Part shown: one piece after another, positions 1 to 8,786 of the stretch
Layout of the letters: every line of letters begins with the position of its first letter
Position numbering within the stretch: position 1 is the first letter of the stretch
NCBI GenBank assembly: GCA_037147415.1
Contig: JBAWVF010000004.1
Coordinates: 1 to 64,000 of the forward strand
Reading direction: 5' to 3'
Length of the DNA stretch: 64,000 nt
Source of the DNA: BOG-933 sp037147415
Lineage (GTDB): Bacteria; Pseudomonadota; Alphaproteobacteria; Azospirillales; Azospirillaceae
Made by a program: the position numbers and the translations under genes
The notes under the pieces: generated by a model
What the model was told of the DNA's origin: nothing
The model's database searches: none
The model's input: only the letters and a program-made list of their open reading frames with translations

Positions 1-39
1 GACTGGAAGCACACAACATCTAGTGGGTGTGTGCGTTAA

Positions 40-234
40 CCCGATAGGCATGGGGGTAACTATCGACATACACTTACATTGGATCAGGTGCTGCTCGTTT
101 CACTTGAAAATCAAGCTGAATGGGCCATTCGTCGCGGCATTGTCGACGGGAAGACTGTGCCAAACTATTTAAAGTATCTAGATTCGTCAATACTTGACGA
201 AGTTTTGCCCTCAGTAGTTACAATTATTCGGTAG
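40..234 (+). pseudogene. C-terminal fragment of an ABC transporter substrate-binding protein (NitT/TauT/SsuA-like)
   Basis: The frame ending with TAG at 232-234 encodes a tail that resembles the C-terminus of NMT1/SsuA-type periplasmic binding proteins: a tryptophan-containing helix (EWAIRRGIVDGKTVPNYL), then LDSSILDEVLPSVVTIIR. The same frame is closed by TAA at 37-39, so it does not run to the left edge. Either the upstream part lies in another frame (a frameshift) or the gene is broken. No ATG is present in the open part. The stop lies 4 bases before the next kinase gene, which suggests that binding protein and kinase formed one transcription unit. The family call rests on remembered C-terminal patterns and is moderate; the broken state could also be a sequencing error. 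Confidence 0.45.
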
Positions 235-238
235 AACC

Positions 239-2926
239 ATGACCCTTCAACGGCGTGCATATATTGTTACTGCTTTGTTTGCGGCGATGAGCCTTGTGCT
301 GTCGGTACTTATTATCCGCGCCAATGCTGCTGATGATGAAGTCCGTCGTGATCTTGACACTGTCCATGCAATCCGGGTTAAAGTTGGCGATTTGCGAACG
401 GTGGGGTTTGAGTACGCTTTGTCTCGTGCCGAGAGGCCCCGCGAACAGGCAAATGTTGTTTTGAAAGCGCTTCATCCGCTTTTCGACCGCTTGCACGTTT
501 CTCCGATGTTCCGGGCCGACGCAGATTTAATTTTATGGCAGGATGGTTATGAACGCCTTACAGAAGTCGAGGCATTGTTGGCATTGTTATCACGGGCGCC
601 TGTAGCGAGTTTAGAGAAGAAGGAACGCGAGTCCCAGTTAACGAAGCTTTTCTTGATGCGTGGGGTTGCGCTGGCAACTAGTGTTGAGGCTCTGACCCAT
701 CCTATTTTAAATAAAGAACAGGACGTACGGCGACTTTGTCAGTATATTGCTATTACGTCTATTGTAATATTGCTTAGTTTGCCATTAATAGTTATTTATT
801 TATTAAAAATAACCGTATTACGACCGCTCGCAATATTGTCAGATGCAGTGCTGGCCGTGGGTTCCGGTGATTATGGTTTCCGTCTGCAGAGTGATATGCT
901 CGGCGAGTTCGGTCAATTGGCAAGAGCTTTCAATTGTATGCTCGATCGAATTCAAGAGGCTCGGGTTACACTGGTTGCTGCCAAGGAATCGGCTGAGTCT
1001 GCCAATCGGGCTAAGAGCGCTTTTCTTGCCAATATGAGCCATGAGATTCGTACCCCGATGAATGCGATTCTCGGGCTTGCTTACCTTCTTGAGCAAACTG
1101 ATCTTAATTCAATTCAAAAGGATTATGTCTCAAAGACGCGATTGTCTTCACAATCACTTCTTGGAATTCTTAATGACATTCTCGATCTATCTAAAGTAGA
1201 AGCCGGGAAGATGGAGTTAAATCCGGAGGAGTTTCGTTTAGATGATTTGATGAAAACTCTTGCAACTGTTGCTGCTGCTAACGCACGTGATAAAAATATT
1301 GAGGTTCTTTTTGATATTGTGCCGGGCACGCCGTTAACATTAGTGGGTGATGCTCTGCGTCTTCAACAAGTTTTAACAAATCTTGCGGGTAATGCGATTA
1401 AATTCACAGAACAGGGCGAAGTCGTTTTGTCGGTTGAGGTGGTTGGTGGCGATGATAATTGGGTGGACTTGCAGTTTACTGTTCGTGACACCGGTATTGG
1501 CATTGCACCGGAACATCAGCAAACGATTTTCGATGTTTTTTCTCAGGCCGATAACACAACCAGTCGACGTTTTGGCGGGACGGGCTTGGGTTTGGCAATT
1601 TGTAGTCGCTTGGTTGATTTGGCGGGTGGGCGCATTGAGTGTGAAAGCGTCGCGGGACGAGGGAGTACGTTCCGGGTCTTTCTTCGCATGGGGCGTGTGG
1701 CGCTAACGGTTAAAGAGCATATTCTCTCATCGCGTGTGCCAAGAAACTTAAAAGTATTGGTTGCCGATGACAACCCGACAGCCTGTAAAATCATGGCTGC
1801 GATGATTGCTCCGTTTGGCTGGACTGCGGTCGTCGTCTCGTCCGGCCGTCAGGCGCTTGACGAGATTGATCGGGCGTTGGCAACTACGCCGTTTGATTTA
1901 TTGCTGCTTGATTGGCTAATGCCGGAGGTTGGTGGGTGCGAGATTGTCCGCTATCTCAAGTCACATCAGTCGCCTGAAAACATTCCCTTGATTTTAGTGG
2001 TTACCGCTTATGAATACGAGCGTGTTCGGCGCGATTCGGGTAATGAACCGTTGATTCGGGCCGTGTTGACCAAGCCGGTATCCCCGTCGATTTTGCTTGA
2101 CGCTGTTGCTGTAGCCTATCCGGCGATGACGTCGGCGGATACTAAGAGCTTGCCGGTGCCTACGCTGGAGTGCGCACCCCTTGCGGGTTTATTGTTACTG
2201 TTGGTCGAGGATAACACGATTAATCAAGTAGTTGCGCGCCGTATATTAGAAAATGCCGGGGCCGAGGTCAAGGTAGCGGGCAACGGAATCGAAGCCTTGG
2301 AGATTTTAACTGCTGAGCGGAACCGCTTCGATGTTGTATTAATGGATATTCAAATGCCTGGAATGGATGGCTATGATGCCACCAGGGCAATCAGAAATGA
2401 ACTGGAATTACTTGATTTGCCGATTATTGCAATGACGGCTAATGCTCTTGATTCCGATCGGAAACATTGTTTGGCTGCCGGGATGAATGATCACCTTGGT
2501 AAGCCATTTGTTGTTGCGCAAATGATTGCCGTCGTGTCACGCCATGCGCGCCGCTTTCGCCATGCGAACCCGGCATTGTTAACCGGCCAGCCCATCGCTG
2601 CTTTTGACAATCCCTTGACACACGTTGCGGGTGATAAGGCTCTGCTTAAGCTTGTTATGGCGCAGTTTGTACAAATCTATGGTGATGCCGCGCGTACTTT
2701 GGCCGGTTTTCTGGCTCAAGGTGACCTGAAGCCCTTATCCAGAGTGGCGCATGACTTGAAAGGCGTCGCCGGTAATTTGGGCGCCGGGAGTTTGGCGAAA
2801 CTGGCAGAACGGCTTCAGCACGCCGCTGAACAGGGCGATCTCGATCAGGTTCGGTCGGGTTGTATGGAGATCGGACAACTGATGCCGCTTGTCCTGGCGG
2901 AAGCGGCCCGTATTGCCGAAGAGTGA
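239..2926 (+). CDS. Membrane-bound hybrid sensor histidine kinase (HAMP-HisKA-HATPase-REC-REC-Hpt)
   Basis: An 895-residue protein with an N-terminal membrane segment (about 7-28), a periplasmic region of about 130 residues, a second membrane segment (about 168-190) and a HAMP linker. The HisKA box follows with phospho-acceptor His268 in NMSHEIRTP, then a HATPase_c domain with the N box (NLAGNAIKF), DTGIGI and GGTGLGLAI boxes. Two receiver domains follow, with likely acceptors Asp558 (LLLLDWLMPE) and Asp703 (VLMDIQMPG). A C-terminal Hpt domain carries His838 in AHDLKGVAGN. The complete multistep phosphorelay is therefore in one chain, and the output partner is not visible nearby. The ATG starts 4 bases after the upstream binding-protein fragment, so that protein may have been its sensory partner (inference). 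Coding sequence is AT-richer than most of the window. Confidence 0.93.
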   Translation: MTLQRRAYIVTALFAAMSLVLSVLIIRANAADDEVRRDLDTVHAIRVKVGDLRTVGFEYALSRAERPREQANVVLKALHPLFDRLHVSPMFRADADLILWQDGYERLTEVEALLALLSRAPVASLEKKERESQLTKLFLMRGVALATSVEALTHPILNKEQDVRRLCQYIAITSIVILLSLPLIVIYLLKITVLRPLAILSDAVLAVGSGDYGFRLQSDMLGEFGQLARAFNCMLDRIQEARVTLVAAKESAESANRAKSAFLANMSHEIRTPMNAILGLAYLLEQTDLNSIQKDYVSKTRLSSQSLLGILNDILDLSKVEAGKMELNPEEFRLDDLMKTLATVAAANARDKNIEVLFDIVPGTPLTLVGDALRLQQVLTNLAGNAIKFTEQGEVVLSVEVVGGDDNWVDLQFTVRDTGIGIAPEHQQTIFDVFSQADNTTSRRFGGTGLGLAICSRLVDLAGGRIECESVAGRGSTFRVFLRMGRVALTVKEHILSSRVPRNLKVLVADDNPTACKIMAAMIAPFGWTAVVVSSGRQALDEIDRALATTPFDLLLLDWLMPEVGGCEIVRYLKSHQSPENIPLILVVTAYEYERVRRDSGNEPLIRAVLTKPVSPSILLDAVAVAYPAMTSADTKSLPVPTLECAPLAGLLLLLVEDNTINQVVARRILENAGAEVKVAGNGIEALEILTAERNRFDVVLMDIQMPGMDGYDATRAIRNELELLDLPIIAMTANALDSDRKHCLAAGMNDHLGKPFVVAQMIAVVSRHARRFRHANPALLTGQPIAAFDNPLTHVAGDKALLKLVMAQFVQIYGDAARTLAGFLAQGDLKPLSRVAHDLKGVAGNLGAGSLAKLAERLQHAAEQGDLDQVRSGCMEIGQLMPLVLAEAARIAEE

Positions 2927-2955
2927 GCCCCGCCTTTGTCGGTGGGGCGGTCTTT
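2927..2955 (+). terminator. Hairpin after the hybrid kinase
   Basis: GCCCCGCC (2927-2934) and GGTGGGGC (2941-2948) pair with one G-T wobble around a 6-base loop, followed by a moderately T-rich stretch. It begins directly after the kinase stop codon. A short imperfect direct repeat (CATCCACCC...ATCAAT, twice) fills the rest of the gap to the convergent lepA. Confidence 0.5.
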
Positions 2956-2990
2956 ATCATCCACCCACCCATCAATCATCCACCCATCAA

Positions 2991-4793
2991 TCAATCATCG
3001 CCCATTTTCAGGGCGGCGATAAAGGCGGACTGCGGAATTTCAACCTGCCCGAACTGACGCATGCGCTTTTTGCCCTCTTTCTGCTTGTCCAACAGCTTGC
3101 GCTTGCGTGAAATATCGCCGCCATAGCATTTGGCGGTAACATCTTTGCGCATGGCGCTGATGGTCTCGCGAGCGATGACTTTTGCTCCGATCGATGCCTG
3201 AACCGCAATCTTGAACAGCTGACGCGGGATTAGTTCCTTCAGCCGCTCGCACATGGCTCGGCCGCGCCGCTCGGCCTGACTGCGATGGACGATGATCGAC
3301 AGCGCATCGACCGGTTCGGCATTGACCAGGATCGACAGCTTAACCAGATCCCCTTCCTCGTAACCGTCCAGGGTGTAGTCAAAGCTGGCGTAACCCCGGC
3401 TGATCGACTTCAGGCGATCATAGAAATCGAATACGACTTCATTGAGCGGCAAACGATAGACCAGCATGGCGCGGCTGCCGGCATAGGTCAGCTCGATCTG
3501 AACGCCGCGGCGCTCGGTACACAGCTGTAAGATGCCGCCCAGATACTCGTCGGGCAGCAAGATGGTAGCCTTAATCCAAGGCTCGTCCATTTTTTCGATG
3601 CGCACCGGATCGGGCATGTCGGCTGGATTATGCATCAGGCGCACGGTGCCATCGGTCATATGTATTTTATAGACCACCGAGGGCGCAGTGGTAATCAGGT
3701 CGAGATCGAACTCGCGCTCTAGACGCTCTTGAACAATCTCCAGGTGCAACAGGCCAAGGCAACCGCAGCGGAAGCCGAAACCCAGCGCAGCCGAGCTTTC
3801 CGCTTCAAATTGGAAACTGGCATCGTTGAGCGCAAGTTTGCCGAGCGAATCGCGCAGATGCTCAAACTCGGCGGAGTCGGTCGGGAATAATCCGCAAAAC
3901 ACCACCGGAATCGAGGGCTTGAAGCCGGGCAGAGGTTCGGCGGCCAACCGGCGCTCGTCGGTCAGGGTATCGCCGACCTTGGTCTCGCTGATTTCCTTGA
4001 TGCCGGCGGTGATAAAACCGATTTCACCGGGACCGAGTTCACCGGTCAGCGTCGGTTTCGGACGGAAGACGCCGACGCGGTCAACCTCTCGGGTCGCGCC
4101 GGTTGCCATCATGCGGACTTTCTGGCCGACTTTGAGCCGACCATCAACCACGCGCACCAGAATTACCACGCCGAGATAGGCATCGTACCAGCTATCGACC
4201 AGCAACGCTTTCAACGGTGCGGTTTCGTCGCCGGCCGGAGCGGGCAGGCGGGCGACGATTGCCTCCAGCACACCGGCAATATTCAACCCGGTTTTGGCCG
4301 AGACCATCACCGCGTTCGCAGTATCCAGCCCGATCACGTCTTCGATTTGCTGGCGGATCCGGTCGGGCTCGGCCGCGGGCAGGTCGATCTTGTTGAGAAC
4401 CGGAATGATTTCGTGATTATTATCGATCGCCTGATAGACATTGGCCAGAGTTTGCGCCTCGACTCCCTGGCTGGCGTCCACCACCAGAATCGAGCCCTCG
4501 CAGGCCGCCAACGAGCGGCTGACCTCATAGGCAAAGTCGACATGGCCGGGGGTGTCCATCAGGTTCAACTGATAAACTCGGCCATCTTGCGCTTTATAAT
4601 CGAGCCGAACGGTCTGGGCCTTGATGGTGATGCCGCGCTCGCGCTCGATATCCATGCTGTCGAGCACCTGCTCGCGCATTTCACGGTCGGCCAAGCCGCC
4701 GCAGACCTGAATTAACCGATCCGCCAGCGTCGATTTGCCGTGGTCGATATGGGCGATGATCGCGAAATTACGAATATGGCTGAGATCGGTCAT
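2991..4793 (-). CDS. lepA: Elongation factor 4 (LepA), ribosomal back-translocase GTPase
   Basis: A 600-residue translational GTPase of the usual LepA length. The G1 loop AHIDHGKS lies at residues 14-21, the switch region with RERGITIK at 51-58, DTPGH at 80-84 and NKID at 134-137. The C-terminal part has the LepA-specific end, with KRKLLDKQKEGKKRMRQFG near the terminus. EF4 binds stalled or pre-translocation ribosomes and is thought to back-translocate them or to assist assembly; it acts in the cytoplasm and on the inner membrane. The gene is convergent with the hybrid kinase and divergent from lolC. No strong Shine-Dalgarno sequence is seen before the ATG; the start was chosen because it gives the canonical N-terminus. 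Confidence 0.98.
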   Translation of the reverse strand: MTDLSHIRNFAIIAHIDHGKSTLADRLIQVCGGLADREMREQVLDSMDIERERGITIKAQTVRLDYKAQDGRVYQLNLMDTPGHVDFAYEVSRSLAACEGSILVVDASQGVEAQTLANVYQAIDNNHEIIPVLNKIDLPAAEPDRIRQQIEDVIGLDTANAVMVSAKTGLNIAGVLEAIVARLPAPAGDETAPLKALLVDSWYDAYLGVVILVRVVDGRLKVGQKVRMMATGATREVDRVGVFRPKPTLTGELGPGEIGFITAGIKEISETKVGDTLTDERRLAAEPLPGFKPSIPVVFCGLFPTDSAEFEHLRDSLGKLALNDASFQFEAESSAALGFGFRCGCLGLLHLEIVQERLEREFDLDLITTAPSVVYKIHMTDGTVRLMHNPADMPDPVRIEKMDEPWIKATILLPDEYLGGILQLCTERRGVQIELTYAGSRAMLVYRLPLNEVVFDFYDRLKSISRGYASFDYTLDGYEEGDLVKLSILVNAEPVDALSIIVHRSQAERRGRAMCERLKELIPRQLFKIAVQASIGAKVIARETISAMRKDVTAKCYGGDISRKRKLLDKQKEGKKRMRQFGQVEIPQSAFIAALKMGDD

Positions 4794-4972
4794 GGGGGCC
4801 GTTCATGGGGGAGCGCAAATATCTGGCGCCGCGAACATAGGGCGCAGAGAGGCGCCGCGCAATGGTGGACTGTGCCGCCGCCTTTGATCCGATGCCTTTG
4901 TCGTCGACAAAGCCGGCTCTTTGCGGCCATATCCTCTCTGCGGGCAGGGTTCGAAGCCGGGGGTAACAATCG

Positions 4973-6220
4973 ATGATCTTTTCGCCGTTCGAGCGCATGG
5001 TGGCGATGCGATATTTGCGGGCACGCCGCCAAGAGGGGTTCATCTCGGTGATCGCAGCGTTTTCGTTGCTGGGCATCGGGCTCGGGGTGGCGACCCTGAT
5101 CATCGTCATGGCGGTGATGAACGGGTTTCGTCACGAGCTGCTCGGGCGGGTGCTCGGGCTCAACGGCCATATGAACATCTTCAGCATGACGCCGGGGCCG
5201 TTAACCGGGTTTGATGAACTGGCCGGGCGCATCGCCAAGATGCCGGGCGTAGTCAACGTGACCCCAACCGTCGAGGGCCAAGCCCTGGTGACCCAGCGCG
5301 GCACCGCTTCGGGAGCCGTGGTGCGGGCGATTCGGCCCGAAGATTTCCGGGTGCGTCCGACCCTGTCCGCCGCGATTATCGAGGGCTCGGCCGAGCGTTT
5401 CGGCGAGGATCGGGTGGCGATCGGCTATCGCATGGCGCAACGGATCGGGCTGCATGTCGGCGATACCATCACGCTCATTGCGCCCCAAGGAAAAACCACC
5501 GCTTTCGGCACGATTCCGCGGATGCGCGCCTATCCGATCGGGGCGGTGTTTAATGTCGGCATGTTCGAATACGATAATAACTTTATTTTCATGCCACTGG
5601 AGGCTGGGCAACTGTTCTTTCAGTATCCCGGCACGGTGTCGTCGCTGGAGGTGTTCGTCAAGGATCCTAACGATATTCGAGAAGCGGTGGACGATATAAT
5701 TCCCGCTATTGCCGGTCGCGCGCGAGTGGTTGATTGGCAACAGACCAACTCCAGCTTTTTTACCGCGCTTCAGGTCGAGCGCAACGTAATGTTTTTAATT
5801 CTAACTCTGATTATTTTGGTGGCGGCATTTAATATTATTTCAAGCTTGATTATGCTGGTCAAAGACAAGGGCCGTGATATTGCAATATTACGTACTATGG
5901 GCGCAACCCGCGGCATGATCATGCGGATATTTTTGCTGAGCGGGGCCAGCGTCGGCGTGCTCGGTACCGTGACCGGTTTGGTCCTCGGTGTCGTGTTTTG
6001 CGAGAATATTGAGTCGATTCGGCAAGCGATACAAACTCTGACCGGCACTAACTTGTTCTCTGCCGAGATCTACTTTTTAAGCCGACTGCCGGCCCAGCTT
6101 GATTGGGGCGAGGTGGCGCAAGTGGCGGTCATGGCGCTCAGCCTGTCTTTTGCGGCCACGCTTTATCCGTCCTGGCGCGCTGCGCGCCTGGATCCGGTCG
6201 AAGCCCTGCGTTACGAGTAA
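4973..6220 (+). CDS. lolC: Lipoprotein-releasing ABC transporter permease LolC/LolE
   Basis: A 415-residue MacB/FtsX-type permease. It has one N-terminal membrane helix (about 23-48, after the typical FERMVAMRYLRARR start), a large periplasmic domain (about 50-265) and three C-terminal helices (about 268-295, 312-340 and 375-400). It ends in YPSWRAARLDPVEALRYE, the classic LolC/E C-terminus. With LolD it extracts outer-membrane lipoproteins from the inner membrane and passes them to LolA. Alphaproteobacteria usually have one LolC/E-type permease acting as a homodimer; only one is present here. A GGGGGT ribosome-binding site lies 9 bases before the ATG. The gene is followed at once by lolD. 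Confidence 0.96.
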   Translation: MIFSPFERMVAMRYLRARRQEGFISVIAAFSLLGIGLGVATLIIVMAVMNGFRHELLGRVLGLNGHMNIFSMTPGPLTGFDELAGRIAKMPGVVNVTPTVEGQALVTQRGTASGAVVRAIRPEDFRVRPTLSAAIIEGSAERFGEDRVAIGYRMAQRIGLHVGDTITLIAPQGKTTAFGTIPRMRAYPIGAVFNVGMFEYDNNFIFMPLEAGQLFFQYPGTVSSLEVFVKDPNDIREAVDDIIPAIAGRARVVDWQQTNSSFFTALQVERNVMFLILTLIILVAAFNIISSLIMLVKDKGRDIAILRTMGATRGMIMRIFLLSGASVGVLGTVTGLVLGVVFCENIESIRQAIQTLTGTNLFSAEIYFLSRLPAQLDWGEVAQVAVMALSLSFAATLYPSWRAARLDPVEALRYE

Positions 6221-6235
6221 ATGAGGATTGCAACG

Positions 6236-6910
6236 ATGATCGAACTTGACGCCGTCGTTCGGACCTTTGAACAGGCCGGTACCAAGCTTGAGGTGCTGGC
6301 CGGCGCTTCTCTGCGTGTGCGGCCGGGCGAGATGGTCGCGTTGGTCGGGCCATCGGGCGCCGGTAAATCAACCTTACTTCACATCGCCGGGCTATTGGAG
6401 CAACCGGATGGGGGCGAGGTTCGCATCGCCGGTACCCCGACAATGGCGCTTGGCGACCGGGAGTTGACGCTGCTGCGGCGGCGTTCAATCGGCTTCGTGT
6501 ACCAATTTCACCATCTTCTGCCCGAGTTCTCGGCCGAAGAAAACATTGTATTGCCTCAGATGATTGCCGGAACTGCGCGGAACGTGGCGCGCGGGCGGGC
6601 CCGGGAGTTGCTGGATCGCATCGGACTTGGCGCAAGAGCCGGGCATCGGCCGGGGCGGCTCTCGGGTGGCGAGCAGCAGCGCGTTGCCATTGCGCGTGCA
6701 TTGGCTAATGCTCCCGGCTTGCTGATTGCCGATGAACCGACCGGCAATCTTGACCACCATACCGCAGAGGCGGTGTTCGACCTGTTCATGCGCTTGGTGC
6801 GTGACGATGGCCTTGCTGCGCTCGTCGCGACCCATAACCTCGATTTGGCACGTCGGATGGACCGGGTGCTGGAGTTGCGCGACGGTAAGCTGATCGAGCG
6901 CGAGGGTTAA
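6236..6910 (+). CDS. lolD: Lipoprotein-releasing ABC transporter ATPase LolD
   Basis: An ABC ATPase of 224 residues with Walker A GPSGAGKST, a Q-loop region (YQFHHLLPEFSAEENI, typical of LolD/MacB ATPases), signature LSGGEQQRVAIARAL, Walker B LLIADEPTGNLD and H-loop ATHN. It powers LolC in moving lipoproteins to LolA. An in-frame ATG at 6221 directly follows the lolC stop, but the GAGG at 6223-6226 is a well-placed ribosome-binding site for the ATG at 6236, so 6236 is preferred. The 3' end overlaps the last 4 bases of the convergent DUF1150 gene. Confidence 0.96.
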   Translation: MIELDAVVRTFEQAGTKLEVLAGASLRVRPGEMVALVGPSGAGKSTLLHIAGLLEQPDGGEVRIAGTPTMALGDRELTLLRRRSIGFVYQFHHLLPEFSAEENIVLPQMIAGTARNVARGRARELLDRIGLGARAGHRPGRLSGGEQQRVAIARALANAPGLLIADEPTGNLDHHTAEAVFDLFMRLVRDDGLAALVATHNLDLARRMDRVLELRDGKLIEREG

Positions 6911-7182
6911 TGAACGCTAACCGGGTGCAATTCATGGCGACGCAACGCCTCAACAGCGTCGTCGCGGTGGGCAACAATCGTAAGGGGTGTGCCATCGGCG
7001 GCATGGATGGCATAGCCGGCTTCACCGTCAACTGTAACTTGTCGAACATAGGCAACGACACCGACACCGAAGGATGCGAAATCCTTCGACGATAGCAGAG
7101 GGTTGTAAGTCTCAGGCCGAGCATTCATGGCATTCTCGCACGTGACGGACCCCGGAGGTCCGGAATCAACAGATAGAGTCAT
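6907..7182 (-). CDS. DUF1150 family small protein
   Basis: A protein of 91 residues whose core (FASFGVGVVAYVR, then an acidic segment and AIHAADGTPLTI) matches the DUF1150 family, a small alphaproteobacterial family of unknown function that is often encoded next to Hsp20 genes. The ATG overlaps the hsp20 stop codon as ATGA, which points to translational coupling and supports 7182 as the start. The family more often begins at the internal MNARPE (start near 7128). No membrane segment is seen. A role linked to heat-shock protein function is an inference from context only. Confidence 0.75.
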   Translation of the reverse strand: MTLSVDSGPPGSVTCENAMNARPETYNPLLSSKDFASFGVGVVAYVRQVTVDGEAGYAIHAADGTPLTIVAHRDDAVEALRRHELHPVSVH

Positions 7183-7655
7183 GAGGTCGGGTGATTGGTG
7201 CCGACGTCAAGTGTTCGGGTTCCGCCGGTCCGGTTACCTGGGGCTACGGTTTCAATCTTGACGGTGCGAACCTTCGAATCCGGCAGTGGGCGCTTGAGTT
7301 CAATGTTTAGCAACCCGTTGTCGAGGCTGGCGCCTGTTACCTCAATCCCTTCCGCAAGGACGAAGCTGCGCTGGAACTGGCGCGCGGCGATGCCGCGGTA
7401 AAGATATACCCTGTCTTTTTCTTCGATCTGCCGACCACGGATCACCAATTGATTATTTTCCACCTGAACGGTTAAGTCATTCATGGTAAATCCGGCGACA
7501 GCCAGGGTTATGCGCAGCCCGGCCTCTCCGTCCTGTTCAATATTATAGGGCGGATATCCTTCGGCCGAGACTTTCGATATCCGATCAAGAGTTTGCTCAA
7601 ACCGGTCGAACCCAAGCAGGAACGGACTGTTAAAGAGTGAAAGACGTGCATTCAT
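7179..7655 (-). CDS. Small heat-shock protein, Hsp20/IbpA family
   Basis: An alpha-crystallin-domain chaperone of 158 residues. The N-terminal arm has the GFDRFEQTLDRI motif and PPYNIE that open the IbpA-type fold. The alpha-crystallin core runs from about 35 to 130, and an IELKRPLPDSK segment lies near its end. Such proteins hold unfolding clients for later refolding by DnaK/ClpB. Two ATGs lie close together. The GGAGGAGG sequence is too near the first one and 9 bases before the second (7653-7655), so the shorter form starting MNARLS is chosen. It forms an overlapping pair with the DUF1150 gene, and a candidate promoter lies about 65 bases upstream. Confidence 0.93.
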   Translation of the reverse strand: MNARLSLFNSPFLLGFDRFEQTLDRISKVSAEGYPPYNIEQDGEAGLRITLAVAGFTMNDLTVQVENNQLVIRGRQIEEKDRVYLYRGIAARQFQRSFVLAEGIEVTGASLDNGLLNIELKRPLPDSKVRTVKIETVAPGNRTGGTRTLDVGTNHPTS

Positions 7656-7719
7656 CGAGTGCATCCTCCTCCGAGCGAGCGAGTTGCAGCGGGGTCCGAA
7701 CTTGGCACCCGTCTCAATA

Positions 7720-7748
7720 ATAGTCATAAATGATTAACGCTCTGTCAA
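7720..7748 (-). promoter_or_regulatory. Candidate promoter of hsp20-DUF1150
   Basis: On the minus strand a perfect TTGACA (7748-7743) is followed after 17 bases by GACTAT (7725-7720), a weak -10. A TATTAT three bases further gives a better -10 but a 20-base spacer. No clear heat-shock (RpoH) consensus was seen, so the sigma factor is uncertain. Confidence 0.35.
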
Positions 7749-7921
7749 CGCGCTGTATCGAATGGATGGCCTAAAGTCAGAGTGAGTCCGGTGAGCAGAA
7801 GAGCGGTTTCGGCGATAGCCGCCCCGGGGCGGAGTCGCGTTCGGTATGCAGAAATATTTTGATTCGTTGATGGATGAATGCGATGATATTCAAATTGCGG
7901 GATCGGGTTAGGCGATGTTAA

Positions 7922-8021
7922 ATGAGAGTCGTTCTCTCATCGGCTGTTACCCCTGCTGCACAACCCTGCTCTACATGCTCGGCTCTGGAAACCGGGACAA
8001 AGATTTGGTAAGGGTAACAGC
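7922..8021 (+). promoter_or_regulatory. Structured leader upstream of leuD with short ORF
   Basis: The gap between hsp20 and leuD (7656-8078) contains no other gene. It holds a 7 bp hairpin (ATGAGAG at 7922-7928, CTCTCAT at 7934-7940). It also has a perfect 10 bp inverted repeat, GCTGTTACCC at 7943-7952 and GGGTAACAGC at 8012-8021. A 29-codon reading frame spans 7922-8011, ending just before the distal repeat arm. It is not leucine-rich, so classical leu attenuation is not supported. A 14 bp GC palindrome lies at 7819-7832. Confidence 0.3.
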
Positions 8022-8078
8022 ACGACCGCAATGGCCGGAATCGATAGTCGGGGCCGATGCAGGGGGGATTTGGACGTT

Positions 8079-8690
8079 ATGGAAAAGTTTGTAAAGTTGT
8101 GCGGGGTTGCTGCTCCTCTTCCTATGATTAATGTCGATACCGATATGATCATACCAAAGCAATTTTTGAAGACGATTAAGCGCACCGGACTGGGGCAAAA
8201 TCTGTTCGATGAGATGCGGTTTCGTTCCGATGGCTCCGAAAATCCCGACTTTGTGTTGAATCGCCCTGCCTACAGGCATGCGAGTATTCTGGTTGCGCTT
8301 GACAATTTTGGTTGTGGATCGTCAAGAGAGCACGCGCCATGGGCGCTTCTGGATTTCGGCATACGGTGTATCATTGCGCCGTCTTTTGCCGACATTTTCT
8401 TTAACAACTGCTTTAAGAACGGTATTTTGCCGATCACACTTCCCCGTGAGCAGGTCGACCTTTTGATGCCGGGCATTGAGCGTGGCAACAATGCCATGGT
8501 TACGGTTGATTTAGAAAAGCTGGAAATCACCGGTCCCGATGGCGCTACGATTCACTTTACTATCGACCCGTTCCGTCGGCACTGCTTGCTAAACGGACTG
8601 GATGATATCGGGCTGACTTTGCAACAAACCGCTGCAATCGATGCATTCGAGAACAAACAGCGGCTGACTACGCCCTGGATGTGGGGCTGA
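8079..8690 (+). CDS. leuD: 3-isopropylmalate dehydratase small subunit
   Basis: A protein of 203 residues, the usual LeuD length. With LeuC it isomerises 2-isopropylmalate to 3-isopropylmalate in leucine biosynthesis. Family motifs include NVDTDMIIPKQFL (about 18-30) and the swivel-domain signature NFGCGSSREHAPWAL (about 76-90). The reading frame is open further upstream, but the ATG at 8079 has an AGGGGGGA ribosome-binding site and gives the conserved start MEKF. leuB follows after about 100 bases; leuC is not in the window. Confidence 0.97.
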   Translation: MEKFVKLCGVAAPLPMINVDTDMIIPKQFLKTIKRTGLGQNLFDEMRFRSDGSENPDFVLNRPAYRHASILVALDNFGCGSSREHAPWALLDFGIRCIIAPSFADIFFNNCFKNGILPITLPREQVDLLMPGIERGNNAMVTVDLEKLEITGPDGATIHFTIDPFRRHCLLNGLDDIGLTLQQTAAIDAFENKQRLTTPWMWG

Positions 8691-8786
8691 TTATTTTAGT
8701 GAGTATGAGTGTTTTAGGGCTTTTCGTCGGAGTGCGAAAGCCTTTATAAATGTCCAGAATTAAATTCCAACGGGAGTTCGCGCGCC

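Noticed and set aside
8031..8078. Upstream ATG (8031) as the leuD start
   Set aside because: It would add 16 unconserved residues; the ATG at 8079 has the ribosome-binding site and the family N-terminus.
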